Assembly (NCBI GenBank): GCA_017439345.1
Contig: JAFSJJ010000024.1
Location: forward strand, 1 to 64,000
DNA: 64,000 nt
Source: Synergistaceae bacterium
GTDB taxonomy: Bacteria > Synergistota > Synergistia > Synergistales > Aminobacteriaceae
Reading direction: 5' to 3'
The position numbers and the translations under genes are program-made. Positions 1 to 9,078 of the stretch are shown here, one piece after another. Below the pieces are notes generated by a model. The model did not search any database, was not told where the DNA came from, and saw only the letters and a list, made by a program, of their open reading frames with translations. Numbering within the stretch: position 1 is the stretch's first letter; the number at the start of each line of letters is the position of its first letter.

Positions 1-139
1 CCTTATCCACGTTAATTAGTCTCAATGCGGAGCTTGCTGCTTAGGCTGTAAAGTTCTGAGTTCTGACCGTATGGCGGAGAGGAAGTCCGGACGATTAAGA
101 AATTCGGAAGCACGCGACTTTAGTCGTGTGAGGATTCAC
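1..139 (+). mobile_element. Probable IS200/IS605-family right end (3' end of a tnpB-type element)
   Basis: No open frame crosses this stretch. It ends in a strong hairpin at 111-130 (CACGCGAC, loop TTTA, GTCGTGTG), flanked by GAAG and AGGATTCAC. Hairpins of this layout, ending in a TTCAC-like cleavage tetranucleotide, are typical of the right ends of IS200/IS605 elements carrying tnpB, where the guide RNA scaffold also lies. Homology to the dehydrogenase starts exactly after TTCAC, at 140, as expected for an insertion junction. The transposase genes would lie to the left of the window. This identification rests on recalled motif layout, not on a search. Confidence 0.45.
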
Positions 140-949
140 GAGTTGACTAACCTGCCTCAAATCATCAGCGGAAATAATGAGCAGGCACTCAACAAGGCTG
201 AAGCGTTATTCACTAAGATAACTCATAAGGTAATAAAAGCAGGCAGTCTCGAAGAAGCTGAACTTGCAAAATTATACTGCAACACTTATCGTGATATAAA
301 TTTTGCTATAGGCAACGCATTTTGTATCGCAGCACAGACTTTCGGAATTGACGGAATTCAAGTTATCAAGCACGCTAACGAAGGCTACTCACGGGCAAAT
401 ATCGCTCTTCCGGGATTTGTAGCAGGACCCTGCCTCGAGAAGAACGCATATATTCTCGCTCATAATATGGCTGAATGTCCCAGCAAAAATTTTATTCTCA
501 GCGCAAGGGAAATAAGCAGCTCTCTTGAAGATTCTGTTGTCGAATGGGTAAAGCGCAAAGTTCAGGGCAGAGTCATAACTCTATCGGGAATGGCTTTCAA
601 GGGCAGACCTGAGACAAGCGACTTGAGGGGCTCATCATCTGTGAACATTGCACGGAGTCTTCATGCTCTGGGTTATGAGTTAAGACTTCATGATTTTGTT
701 GCTGATATTGACGAAATGAACGCCCTTAATCTCGGCCGAAGTTTTCGTGATATTCGGGAAGCCTGCGGAGGGACTCAAGCTGTGTTGATTCTCAATAATC
801 ACGAAAAGTATATAAACTTGACCCGCTCTGACATGGGAATTGGCGAAGATATTATATTGCTCGACTCGTGGCAGGTTTGCAGAAGGATAAATAACTCTTT
901 CACACTTGGAAATATGCTCTTATCAGGAGGTACAGCAACATGCGCATAA
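71..949 (+). pseudogene. Nucleotide-sugar (UDP-glucose/GDP-mannose type) dehydrogenase, N-terminally truncated remnant
   Basis: The family oxidises a UDP- or GDP-sugar to the uronic acid with NAD in two steps. Only the middle and C-terminal domains are here. From position 140 the protein reads like the family: ELTNLPQII, the AELAK..CNTYRDIN helix (Lys67, Asn71), the catalytic-cysteine segment GPCLEKNAY (Cys121), and the GMAFKGRPETSDLR motif that opens the UDP-binding domain. The N-terminal Rossmann NAD-binding domain (about 130-150 residues) is missing. The first 23 residues of the open frame come from the adjoining IS-like end. At 292 aa, against about 430 for the family, it is unlikely to be active. 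Its stop overlaps the next gene by 10 bp, so it belonged to this sugar operon. Confidence 0.7.
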
Positions 950-1929
950 TCGTAACAGGAGGAAGCGGCTTTATAGGCTGGCACTTGGCAAATTATTTAG
1001 CACGAAATAATCAAGACGAGATTACTATTATCGACAATCACGAACGCGGAGAAGCTGACTCTATGTTCCTTGAGTTAATTTCGCGTCCCAACGTTAAATT
1101 TATTAATCAGGATATGACTCAGAAAAATTTCTATAACGAACTTTCGGGCTATTATGACTGTGTCTATCATCTTGCAGCTATCAACGGCACTAAGAATTTC
1201 TATGAGCGTCCCTATGACGTAATGCGCGTTAATATTTTGTCGTTAATGAATATGCTTGAGTATTGCAATAAAGATAACTGCGGAGCATTTCTTTTCTCGA
1301 GTTCAAGTGAAGCCTACGCAGGGACAGTTGACTCAGAGCCTGACTCATATATCCCGACTAGAGAAAATATCCCGTTGAGCGTCAGTGATGTCATGAATCC
1401 CCGATGGTCTTACGGAGGCAGCAAGATTACAGGCGAATTATTGACTGTGAACTATTGCAGGACTCATAACGTGAACTTCAAGATAATACGCTATCACAAT
1501 ATTTACGGGATTAGAATGGGTTATGATCATGTCTTGCCGGAATTTTTCAGGAGGATTCTCCAGCGCGTTAATCCCTTTCCCATTTACGGAGGCCAAGAGA
1601 CCCGGGCATTTTGTAGCGTTGATGATGCAGTCAAAGCAACTGAAGCTGTTATGTTAAGTGCAAAGTGTAACAGCGAAATCGTTCACATAGGAAATTCTTC
1701 ACAGGAAATAAAGATTATTGACCTGTTAAGCCTCGTCCTTGACATAGCAGATTATCACCCTGAAATAAATATCGTGCCTGCCCCTGAAGGCTGCGTCGCC
1801 AGAAGATGCCCTGACACTGATAAATTATTCAGGTTAACAGGATTCAAAGCAGCAATTACACTTCAAGAGGCTTTACCCGAAATGTTTAACTGGTATGAAG
1901 CAAGATACAAGGAGCGTGAAAAATTATGA
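940..1929 (+). CDS. NAD-dependent epimerase/dehydratase (extended SDR), nucleotide-sugar type
   Basis: 329 aa extended short-chain dehydrogenase acting on a nucleotide sugar. The glycine motif TGGSGFIG (Gly7, Gly10, Gly13) binds NAD. The catalytic site is Ser120-123 (FSSSSEAY) with Tyr158 and Lys162 (YGGSK). The C-terminal half carries the substrate-binding region of UDP-glucose 4-epimerase and dTDP-glucose dehydratase relatives. Start ATG 940 has AGGAGG at 925-930 inside the preceding remnant. Its stop overlaps the fcl start by 4 bp (ATGA), so the two are co-translated. The exact substrate cannot be read from sequence; a 4-epimerase or a 3,5-epimerase acting next to GDP-fucose synthesis are both possible. 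Confidence 0.8.
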   Translation: MRIIVTGGSGFIGWHLANYLARNNQDEITIIDNHERGEADSMFLELISRPNVKFINQDMTQKNFYNELSGYYDCVYHLAAINGTKNFYERPYDVMRVNILSLMNMLEYCNKDNCGAFLFSSSSEAYAGTVDSEPDSYIPTRENIPLSVSDVMNPRWSYGGSKITGELLTVNYCRTHNVNFKIIRYHNIYGIRMGYDHVLPEFFRRILQRVNPFPIYGGQETRAFCSVDDAVKATEAVMLSAKCNSEIVHIGNSSQEIKIIDLLSLVLDIADYHPEINIVPAPEGCVARRCPDTDKLFRLTGFKAAITLQEALPEMFNWYEARYKEREKL

Positions 1930-2867
1930 TTAATAAAATGCATAAAGAAGCAAAAATTTACGTTGCAGGACATAACGGCATGGTAGGTTCTGCAATAGTC
2001 CGGGAGCTGAGAAAACAGGGCTATGAGAATATAATTACGCGTTCACATTCGGAGCTTGATTTGACTCGTCAGGACTCAGTCGAGAAATTTTTTGAGTCAG
2101 AACGTCCTGATTATGTCTTTCTCGCAGCGGCTAAAGTCGGAGGCATAGGGGCAAACTCTGCGGCACTAGCTGATTTCATGTACTTGAACATGATGATTGA
2201 GATGAACGTTATACACTCGGCATTTGAGAATAATTGCAGGAAACTTGAATTTTTAGGCTCATCGTGCATTTATCCCAGAATGTCGCCTCAACCCATCAAG
2301 GAAGAATATTTATTAACCGGCTCACTTGAGAAGACTAACGAAGCATACGCCCTCGCGAAGATTTCCGGGTTAAAGTACTGCGAATTTCTCAACAGACAGT
2401 ATAATACGGATTATATTTCAGTGATGCCCTGCAATTTATACGGAATAAATGATAATTATCATCCTGAACACAGTCACGTTTTACCCGCTTTGATACGAAG
2501 ATTTCACGAAGCAAAGATAAATAACTCAGAGTCAGTTACATGCTGGGGCGATGGCTCACCGTTGAGAGAGTTTCTCTATGTCGATGACTTGGCCGAACTG
2601 TGCGTATTTCTCATGAATAATTACTCAGGCAATGAAACAGTCAATGCAGGAAGCGGACGAGAGATAACTATTAAGGACTTAACGGGAATTATTGCAAATA
2701 TCATAGGCTACGAAGGCAAAATTTTATGGGACACTTCAAAGCCTAACGGGACTCCGCGTAAAGTTATGGACGTCAGCAAGGCTGAGTCTATGGGCTGGAG
2801 AGCTAAAACGAGTCTCAAGGACGGAATCAGACTCGCTTATAAAGACTTCTTGAGCAGATATAAATAA
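1926..2867 (+). CDS. fcl: GDP-L-fucose synthase
   Basis: Converts GDP-4-keto-6-deoxymannose to GDP-L-fucose with NADPH (3,5-epimerisation then reduction). The 313 aa length is normal. Visible motifs are GHNGMVG (15-21), AAAKVGGIGAN, GSSCIYP (111-117, catalytic Ser) and YALAK (Tyr141, Lys145), in family order. ATG 1926 overlaps the upstream SDR stop; Met5 is an alternative start. The partner gene gmd (GDP-mannose 4,6-dehydratase) is not in the window. A GT10-type fucosyltransferase at 46322-47488 is a plausible user of the product. A terminator follows at 2873-2901. Confidence 0.92.
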   Translation: MINKMHKEAKIYVAGHNGMVGSAIVRELRKQGYENIITRSHSELDLTRQDSVEKFFESERPDYVFLAAAKVGGIGANSAALADFMYLNMMIEMNVIHSAFENNCRKLEFLGSSCIYPRMSPQPIKEEYLLTGSLEKTNEAYALAKISGLKYCEFLNRQYNTDYISVMPCNLYGINDNYHPEHSHVLPALIRRFHEAKINNSESVTCWGDGSPLREFLYVDDLAELCVFLMNNYSGNETVNAGSGREITIKDLTGIIANIIGYEGKILWDTSKPNGTPRKVMDVSKAESMGWRAKTSLKDGIRLAYKDFLSRYK

Positions 2868-2872
2868 CGTTC

Positions 2873-2901
2873 GCCGGGCCGTAATTGACCCGGTTTATTT
2901 A
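2873..2901 (+). terminator. Rho-independent terminator after fcl
   Basis: Stem CCGGG (2874-2878) pairs with CCCGG (2889-2893), followed by TTTATTTATT. The T-run overlaps the 3' end of convergent queH. Confidence 0.6.
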
Positions 2902-3446
2902 TTCGTTATGTCTCTATGACTGAACACGCACCCGCAGTAATTCTGACGATAGAGGCCAAGTTCCTTTGAAACTCTTATTGAACGTAAGAAGCCGTTATTT
3001 TTGCGCCAGATTCTATTTTGCCACTTTAACCCGTAATGACTCGAAATTCTTTCACCAAGTGAATTAATTAATGTAACATTTTTATGAGGGCTTATAGTCA
3101 GAGTCGTGCAGAAATTTTCACAGCCAAGTTTATTAGCAATCAATGCCCCTGCCTCAAATTGAAGCATAAAGCATTTTTCACAGCGTCTGCCTCCTTCAGG
3201 TTCATGTTCAAGCCCTGAAATGTTCTCGAGCCACTCTTCAGGATTATATTTCATGATTTCGCATTTTATTCCAGTGTGATTAATTAACTTGTGAAGAGCC
3301 TCAAGCCTAAGATTATATTCGCTCAAAGGGTGAATGTTGCTGCCGTAAAAGAATCCCCTAACTTCCCAGCCTTCGGAAATCAAATCAGGCACAGGAATAG
3401 AACCGTCAGGAGCGCAGCATATATGAAGCAGCAATTTCTTGTTCAT
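2895..3446 (-). CDS. queH: Epoxyqueuosine reductase QueH
   Basis: Reduces epoxyqueuosine to queuosine in the tRNA wobble base, as the non-homologous replacement for QueG. The 183 aa match the QueH (former DUF208) family: HICCAPD with Cys10-Cys11 near the N-terminus, the EGGRRCEKC cysteine pair in the middle, and YCGCVFS at the C-terminus. These cysteines bind an iron-sulfur cluster and a second metal in the family. queD, another queuosine-pathway gene, is 10 kb away at 13380-13742. The gene converges on fcl. Confidence 0.9.
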   Translation of the reverse strand: MNKKLLLHICCAPDGSIPVPDLISEGWEVRGFFYGSNIHPLSEYNLRLEALHKLINHTGIKCEIMKYNPEEWLENISGLEHEPEGGRRCEKCFMLQFEAGALIANKLGCENFCTTLTISPHKNVTLINSLGERISSHYGLKWQNRIWRKNNGFLRSIRVSKELGLYRQNYCGCVFSHRDITNK

Positions 3447-3461
3447 GAAAAAATAAAATTA

Positions 3462-3872
3462 TTAATCAAGATTTATGAACGTGAATTTGAACCTGCACAA
3501 ATCTAAGCCCTTCTCGTTGACTATATCAGCATCGATATAATGAATCCTTCTGCCTGCCTTGAGAACTTTTGCCGTGCATATTAACTTCTGGGCATCACGT
3601 GAACCCCGCAGGTAATCAACATGTCCGCACACTGTAACGCCGACTCCTCCAGCGCTGATAAAAGCTACTCCTGCTGTATCGTCTGCCATTGTGAATAACA
3701 CTCCGCCGTATGGAATTCCGTATGGGTTGAAGTGTTCTTCTTCGAGTTCAAGTTCACTGACTGCGAGTCCGTCTTCTATCTTGATGATTCTGAATCCTGT
3801 CTTGCATTCTATATCGTCCTTGAGAATCTTTAATGCTTCGTTATTAACTTGATTAACTTGTATTTCAGACAT
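3462..3872 (-). CDS. PaaI-family hotdog thioesterase
   Basis: 136 aa single hotdog-fold domain. The segment HFNPYGIPYGGVLFTMADDTAG fits the PaaI-type acyl-CoA thioesterase signature (a GG turn followed by an acidic residue in the long helix). Such enzymes hydrolyse small or aromatic acyl-CoAs as tetramers; the substrate here is unknown. The gene lies 15 bp upstream of queH on the same strand and may share its transcript. ATG 3872 is supported by divergence from gdhA. Confidence 0.8.
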   Translation of the reverse strand: MSEIQVNQVNNEALKILKDDIECKTGFRIIKIEDGLAVSELELEEEHFNPYGIPYGGVLFTMADDTAGVAFISAGGVGVTVCGHVDYLRGSRDAQKLICTAKVLKAGRRIHYIDADIVNEKGLDLCRFKFTFINLD

Positions 3873-3926
3873 GAATTAACTAGCTCCCCGAAAGAATTTT
3901 TATAACATGAATTATACACGCTTAAT

Positions 3927-3955
3927 TTGACAAAATAAAAACTTGCTTGTAAAAT
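3927..3955 (+). promoter_or_regulatory. Sigma-70-type promoter of gdhA
   Basis: TTGACA (3927-3932), a 17-nt spacer and TAAAAT (3950-3955), about 70 bp before the gdhA start. It is one of the best promoter matches seen in the window and fits high expression of a catabolic enzyme. Confidence 0.75.
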
Positions 3956-4025
3956 TTGCAACCGTTTTGAACAAAAATAAAGTAGAAAAATTTTAAATTG
4001 TCTAAATATTTTGAAGGTGTTATTT

Positions 4026-5309
4026 ATGAGTGAAAGAAGAAAGTGCAACAACATTCTGCTTGATACTGCATTAAGAGATTTCTACGCTGCAGCAGATGAT
4101 ATGCATCTCGATGAAGGCTTAATCTCTATGCTCAGTTACCCCGAGCGCAGGCTTGATGTCTCTGTACCGGTCGAAATGGAAGACGGTTCTGTCAGAGTCT
4201 TTCACGGCCACAGAGTCCAGCACTCTACAGCGTTAGGGCCCTCGAAAGGCGGTATTCGTTACGCCCTTGATGTATCAGGTCAGGAATGTGAAGGACTTGC
4301 AATGTTGATGACGTGGAAATGTTCACTCGCAGGTATACCCTACGGCGGCGGCAAAGGCGGAATTTGCTGCGATCCCACAAGCATGACACGTAAAGAGAAA
4401 GAGAGAATGTCAAGGACTTTCGGAGCGAGAATTGCACCCATTATCGGACGATGGAGCGATGTCCCTGCACCTGATATGTACACAGGCGGCCAGGAAATGG
4501 TCTGGATCATGGACACGATCTGCAAGATGCTCGGACACTTTGAGCCTGCTATGTTAACCGGTAAACCCGTAGACTACTGGGGAGCTAGAGGACGTACTGA
4601 AGCTACAGGAAGAGGAGCAGCAACCTGCGGACTCGAGCTCATGAAGAAAAAAGGACTTGATCCGGAGAAAATGCGCGTATCAGTTCACGGTTTCGGTAAT
4701 GTCGGAAGCTACACGGCCAAGATTTTACGCGATGCAGGCTGTACAATCGTTGCAATAAGCGATACAACAGGAACGTATTATAATCCTAAGGGCATTAATA
4801 TAGATAAAGCATTCGAGTACGCTGAAGTTGAACCTGACAAGAGAGGCCGAAAACTTACAGGCTTTGAGAAGGAAGGCTGCGAGAAGCTCGGTGTTGATGA
4901 AGCGTTGTTCGTTGACTGTGATTTTCTGTTCCCCTGCGCAGTTCAGGCAGTAATTAATCAGGACACAGCTAATAAAGTCAAAGCAAAATATATTCTCGAA
5001 GGTGCAAACAGCCCTACTACTCCGGAAGGCGAAGAGATATTAAACGATGCAGGTGTTATCGTAGTCCCTGACTTCCTGGCAAATGCAGGCGGCGTTATAG
5101 GCTCATATTTCGAGTGGGCTCAGAACTTGCAGGGCTTCAGCTGGACTGAAGAGGAGTATAACAAGAGACTCGTTGACTTAATGACAGATAATTTCTGCAA
5201 GGTATGGGAGTACTCTCAGGAGCATAACAAGACTATGAGGCGTTCGGCATACATCGCAGCTATTAAGAGAGTCGCAGATATTCTCGCACTTCGCGGAGTC
5301 TATCTATAG
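4026..5309 (+). CDS. gdhA: Glutamate dehydrogenase (Glu/Leu/Phe/Val dehydrogenase family)
   Basis: Catalyses reversible oxidative deamination of glutamate to 2-oxoglutarate, central to amino-acid fermenters. Seen: the substrate segment GHRVQHSTALGPSKGGIRY, the catalytic-lysine loop PYGGGKGG, and the Rossmann motif VHGFGNVGS of the NAD(P)-binding domain. ATG 4026 (MSERRKC) is preferred over TTG 4011 because GAAGGTG at 4013-4019 is correctly spaced for it; this gives 427 aa, normal for the hexameric family. It has its own strong promoter and a terminator, so it is monocistronic. Cofactor preference (NAD or NADP) is not assigned. Confidence 0.92.
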   Translation: MSERRKCNNILLDTALRDFYAAADDMHLDEGLISMLSYPERRLDVSVPVEMEDGSVRVFHGHRVQHSTALGPSKGGIRYALDVSGQECEGLAMLMTWKCSLAGIPYGGGKGGICCDPTSMTRKEKERMSRTFGARIAPIIGRWSDVPAPDMYTGGQEMVWIMDTICKMLGHFEPAMLTGKPVDYWGARGRTEATGRGAATCGLELMKKKGLDPEKMRVSVHGFGNVGSYTAKILRDAGCTIVAISDTTGTYYNPKGINIDKAFEYAEVEPDKRGRKLTGFEKEGCEKLGVDEALFVDCDFLFPCAVQAVINQDTANKVKAKYILEGANSPTTPEGEEILNDAGVIVVPDFLANAGGVIGSYFEWAQNLQGFSWTEEEYNKRLVDLMTDNFCKVWEYSQEHNKTMRRSAYIAAIKRVADILALRGVYL

Positions 5310-5369
5310 GATAGGAATTAGGAATAAATAATAAATAAATTTCGAGCTTAGAATCAATAAATTCATGAG

Positions 5370-5406
5370 TGAGCATGTCTCGTTAAAGGGATATGCTCAT
5401 TTTTTA
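5370..5406 (+). terminator. Rho-independent terminator after gdhA
   Basis: A 10-bp stem, TGAGCATGTC (5370-5379) with GATATGCTCA (5390-5399) and one G-T wobble, is followed by six T. Confidence 0.85.
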
Positions 5407-5506
5407 TGCTTTATAACTGAAAATATTTTTTATCACACGTGATATACTTCATGTTTAACATATTTTTTAGAGTCAAAGTCTTAACACGAAAGAAGGTTTT
5501 CACGAA

Positions 5507-6583
5507 TTGAATGAATTTCCAGTTTTGCAGATCGGTAAATACAAGCCCCGTTATCCGTTAATTCAAGGCGGAATGGGAGTCGATATATCAGGCCCAAATT
5601 TAGCAGGACATGTTGCAGCACTCGGAGCAGTAGGCACAATCGCAAGCGTAGGACTTGCACACAACTCGCCTTTATTCGTCCCTGAGAAGCATAATTACTT
5701 TGAGGCAAATGAAATAGTCGTTCAGGAAGCAGTCAAGAAAGCAAAATCTATCGCAGGACCTGAAGGAATTATCGCAGTTAATTGCATGGTAGCACTTACA
5801 GATTATGACAGGCAGGTCAGAGCAGCAGCTCAAGGAGGAGCAGATATTATAATTTCAGGTGCAGGACTCCCCTTGAGACTTCCGGATTACACTAAAGATT
5901 TTCCTGATGTTGCACTTGTTCCCATTGTGTCGTCAGCTAAAGCAGCGAGCTTAATCACAAGGCACTGGGAGAAGAAATATAACAGGCTTCCTGATGCTTT
6001 CGTTGTTGAGGAACCTGCTACGGCCGGAGGACACTTAGGCGCAATGACTATCGAACAGGTTTATGACCCTGCGTTGAGACTCGAAAATGCTTTGCCCGAT
6101 GTCGTTAAATATGTTCATGATGAGATGAAGAGCGATATTCCCGTTATTGCTGCCGGAGGTATCTGGGACAGGAGCGATCTTGAAAGAGTCTTTGCACTGG
6201 GAGCTAAAGGCGTTCAAATGGGTACGAGGTTCGCATGTACTTTTGAAGGAGATGCTTCAGATAGATTCAAGCAGGCATATATAGACGCTAAAGAAGAAGA
6301 CGTTGTGTTGATTCACAGTCCCGCAGGCTTACCGGGAAGAGCTATTAAGAATCCATTTGTAGCTAAATATCTTGAAGGTCAGGTTGAAAGCAAGCCTTGT
6401 TTCGCAAATTGTCTGACTCACTGCAAATATAGAAAGACTAAAGAAACGTTCTGCATAGCCGCTGCCCTGGTTGATGCTCAAGTAGGAAACTGGGAGACAG
6501 GATTATTCTTCTGCGGAAGTAATGTCGTTAAAGCTCATAAAATCGAACACGTCAAAGATATTATTGCAGAATTATTCGAGTAG
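5507..6583 (+). CDS. Nitronate monooxygenase-like FMN TIM-barrel protein (2-nitropropane dioxygenase family)
   Basis: 358 aa flavoprotein of the NPD/FabK fold. Seen: PLIQGGMGVDIS at the N-terminus, AGGHLG (family catalytic His) in the middle, and the phosphate-binding AAGGIWD and GAKGVQMGTRF segments that hold FMN. A C-terminal cysteine group (CFANCLTHC then FCIAAAL) resembles clostridial homologues. Possible roles are nitronate detoxification or an enoyl-reductase-like step. Start is TTG 5507, since AGAAGG at 5491-5496 fits and the nearby ATG (5511) is out of frame. Its last 12 bp overlap convergent recX. Confidence 0.82.
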   Translation: MNEFPVLQIGKYKPRYPLIQGGMGVDISGPNLAGHVAALGAVGTIASVGLAHNSPLFVPEKHNYFEANEIVVQEAVKKAKSIAGPEGIIAVNCMVALTDYDRQVRAAAQGGADIIISGAGLPLRLPDYTKDFPDVALVPIVSSAKAASLITRHWEKKYNRLPDAFVVEEPATAGGHLGAMTIEQVYDPALRLENALPDVVKYVHDEMKSDIPVIAAGGIWDRSDLERVFALGAKGVQMGTRFACTFEGDASDRFKQAYIDAKEEDVVLIHSPAGLPGRAIKNPFVAKYLEGQVESKPCFANCLTHCKYRKTKETFCIAAALVDAQVGNWETGLFFCGSNVVKAHKIEHVKDIIAELFE

Positions 6584-6994
6584 TGCGTTATCTATTGCCC
6601 GATTCGTGAATCCCCTGCTTCGGAGTCGGGCAGCAATTTTTCTCTCATCAAGTCCGTAATCTCTCCAGTTATCAGCAAGTTCGCAGGCTCGTTTTGACTC
6701 TGAGTCTGACTCATCAAGCGCAGAGTTAATAATTTCGCGCGAGACACCTTTAGCTGAGAGTTCATAAGAAATTTTCGCGTTTCCCCAGTGCAGATGTCCT
6801 TGAATAAATAATATTGAGTAAATAAAATCGTCAAGCAAGCCTGTATCATTTGCTTCGTGAACTAATAAATTTATAATCTCGTCAGGAGCTTTAGAGCGTG
6901 CTAATATTTCCCGTGCCTGCTTAACCGTAAAAGGCTTTCTCATTAACAAGTTATAAAACTTTTCCCGTAATTCATTTAATTCGTCATTTGTCAT
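6572..6994 (-). CDS. recX: Regulatory protein RecX
   Basis: 140 aa, helical and charged, with tandem three-helix RecX repeats: RKPFTVKQAREILARSKA, then GLLDDFIYSILFIQ, then ELSAKGVSREIINSAL, and a final RLRSRGFTNRAIDNAL unit. RecX binds RecA filaments and limits recombination. The ATG overlaps the recG stop by 4 bp, so it is translationally coupled to recG rather than to recA, which is not in the window. Confidence 0.87.
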   Translation of the reverse strand: MTNDELNELREKFYNLLMRKPFTVKQAREILARSKAPDEIINLLVHEANDTGLLDDFIYSILFIQGHLHWGNAKISYELSAKGVSREIINSALDESDSESKRACELADNWRDYGLDERKIAARLRSRGFTNRAIDNALLE

Positions 6995-9078
6995 GATGTT
7001 ATTGCGAGTTCGAGACTCCCTGCTAACCTCCTGAATATTTCGTGCTTTAACAAAGGCTCTGAGTCAAGTTTCGGGTCTTGATTGATTAATGCCCTTGCTT
7101 CGTTTCTTGCTAATAATAATATTTTCTCATCACGGATTAAATCAGCGACTCTGAATTCATTAATGCCGTGCTGCCTAGTCCCGCAAATTTCTCCTGAGCC
7201 TCTTTGTCTCAAGTCATACTCTGAGAGTTCAAAGCCGTCCGAAGTCTTTTGCATTGCATTTAATCTCTCTTTGCCTTCAGGCGTTATATTCGCTTCCTCG
7301 AGTAACACGCACACCCCTTGAGCCTTCCCGCGTCCTACACGTCCCCTTAACTGGTGAAGCTGGGCAAGTCCGAAATTTCCTGCGTCCTGAATTACTATCA
7401 TGCTTGCATTTGAAACGTCAACACCGACTTCAATTATAACTGTAGAGACAAGAATATTAATTTTATTGTCAGTGAAGTCCTGCATTATTCTTGCTTTCAT
7501 GTCTGGAGTCATTCTGCCGTGAAGTGCATCAATTTTTACATCAGGAAGTATTTGCGTAAGTCTTTCATATGTCTGATACACTGAAGTTAAATCGCTGTCT
7601 TCATTCTCGTCGATTAACGGGCAGACCCAGTAAATCTGCTCATGTCTTGCTAGAACTCTTTCACGGATCATGTTTATTAGCACGTTAAAATTTTCATGAT
7701 TAAATATAATCGTCTGAATTGCTTTGCGTCCTGCCGGCAGTTCGTTAATTCTCGATGAGTCCAAATCGCCGTATAAAGATAATAATAACGTCCTTGGAAT
7801 TGGAGTCGCTGTCATTGCAAGTACGTGCGGTGAGCTGCCCTTAGAGATTAATTCACTCCTCTGCAAGACTCCGAACCTGTGCTGTTCATCGATTATGACG
7901 AGTGATAAATCATGAAAGTTTACGCTTTCTGAAAATATAGAGTGAGTCCCTATTACTATATTAATTTCGCCTGTTGAGATTTGATTTAAGATTTCGCGCC
8001 TCTCTTTAGCCCCTAGACTTCCTGACAAGAAGCCGGCTTTAAGGCCAAGTGAGTCAAGACTCTTTATTAACTTGTTATAGTGCTGCCACGCAAGAATTTC
8101 TGTAGGTGCCATCAGTGCAGATTGAGTCCCTGAGTCCGCTGCCGTGAGTAAAGCTGCAAACGCTGCCAGAGTCTTCCCTGAGCCTACATCGCCCTGCAAG
8201 ATTCTATTCATCGGCTTTTCGCGTGATAAGTCCTCGAGTATCTCATATATTGCTATTCTCTGAGAGTCAGTGAGCCTGAAGGGTAAATGATTCATGAACG
8301 CGTGAAAACTTTTTCCGGGCTTGAGAATCTTTGCGTGTAAATTCCCGCTGTCTCCTGAAAATTTCTGCCTGCGTAACAACATTCCTGTCTGAAGCAAAAA
8401 TAATTCTTCGAAAGCTAATCTATTTCTGGCACGTATAAAGCTGGTTCTATCTTTGGGATTATGAATATTGATTAAGGCTTCAAGGTTTGACATCATTCCG
8501 AAACGCTTTAATATTTTTTCGGGCAAGAATTCTTGTATGCACTGCCTTGAATAGTATTCGAGTAAGCTCTTTATAATGCTTCCCAAAAATTTTGAGCTTA
8601 TGTCAGCATTTGCAGGGTACACTGGGATTATTCGGCCGATTATAGAAGGTCTCTGCTCAGGTGATTTTATTATCTCTAATTCAGGATTTATAAACGAGTT
8701 CACACTATATTTATTCTCTACGTTCCCTGATAGTGCAAGAGTCATTTCTTCATGAAGATAATTTTTCTCACTGAACCAGACTGCCTGAGCCTTACCTGTG
8801 TCATCTTGAATTACTGCCTGAGTCAAATTCGGCTTAATCGTGAGCTGAGTAATTCTTGCTATGACGTTCTGAAGTTTTCCAGGTTCGATATTTCTTAACG
8901 TGTTAATAAATCTTCTGTCCTCGTAGCGTCTTGGTAACAAAAATAACAAATCCTCAAGCGTAAAGACTCCTAGTTTTGCGAGTGCTGCACTCCGCCTTGA
9001 GCCTATACCCCTGAGAATTTCTACAGGTGAACTTAATCTTATAGCTTCATATTTATTTTTATGGCTCCGGAGTCTCAT
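6991..9078 (-). CDS. recG: ATP-dependent DNA helicase RecG
   Basis: 695 aa fork-reversal helicase. An N-terminal wedge/OB domain (LSSPVEILRGIG, LPRRYEDRR) precedes superfamily 2 motifs: RILQGDVGSGKT (Walker A), MAPTEILAWQHY (Ia), DEQHRFG (II, DEQH), AMTATPIPRT (III), STVIIEVGVDV (V) and QLRGRVGRG (VI). The C-terminal RecG wedge-associated region is complete. The start overlaps the divIVA 3' end by 20 bp with no obvious ribosome site, so translational coupling is likely; no better in-frame start was seen. Confidence 0.95.
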   Translation of the reverse strand: MRLRSHKNKYEAIRLSSPVEILRGIGSRRSAALAKLGVFTLEDLLFLLPRRYEDRRFINTLRNIEPGKLQNVIARITQLTIKPNLTQAVIQDDTGKAQAVWFSEKNYLHEEMTLALSGNVENKYSVNSFINPELEIIKSPEQRPSIIGRIIPVYPANADISSKFLGSIIKSLLEYYSRQCIQEFLPEKILKRFGMMSNLEALINIHNPKDRTSFIRARNRLAFEELFLLQTGMLLRRQKFSGDSGNLHAKILKPGKSFHAFMNHLPFRLTDSQRIAIYEILEDLSREKPMNRILQGDVGSGKTLAAFAALLTAADSGTQSALMAPTEILAWQHYNKLIKSLDSLGLKAGFLSGSLGAKERREILNQISTGEINIVIGTHSIFSESVNFHDLSLVIIDEQHRFGVLQRSELISKGSSPHVLAMTATPIPRTLLLSLYGDLDSSRINELPAGRKAIQTIIFNHENFNVLINMIRERVLARHEQIYWVCPLIDENEDSDLTSVYQTYERLTQILPDVKIDALHGRMTPDMKARIMQDFTDNKINILVSTVIIEVGVDVSNASMIVIQDAGNFGLAQLHQLRGRVGRGKAQGVCVLLEEANITPEGKERLNAMQKTSDGFELSEYDLRQRGSGEICGTRQHGINEFRVADLIRDEKILLLARNEARALINQDPKLDSEPLLKHEIFRRLAGSLELAITS

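Noticed and set aside
70-95. Similarity of GGAGAGGAAGTCCGGAC to the first conserved region of RNase P RNA
   Set aside because: Dehydrogenase coding sequence begins 50 bases later and the rest of an RNase P RNA is not present; a chance match inside the IS-like end, or an assembly join, is more likely.
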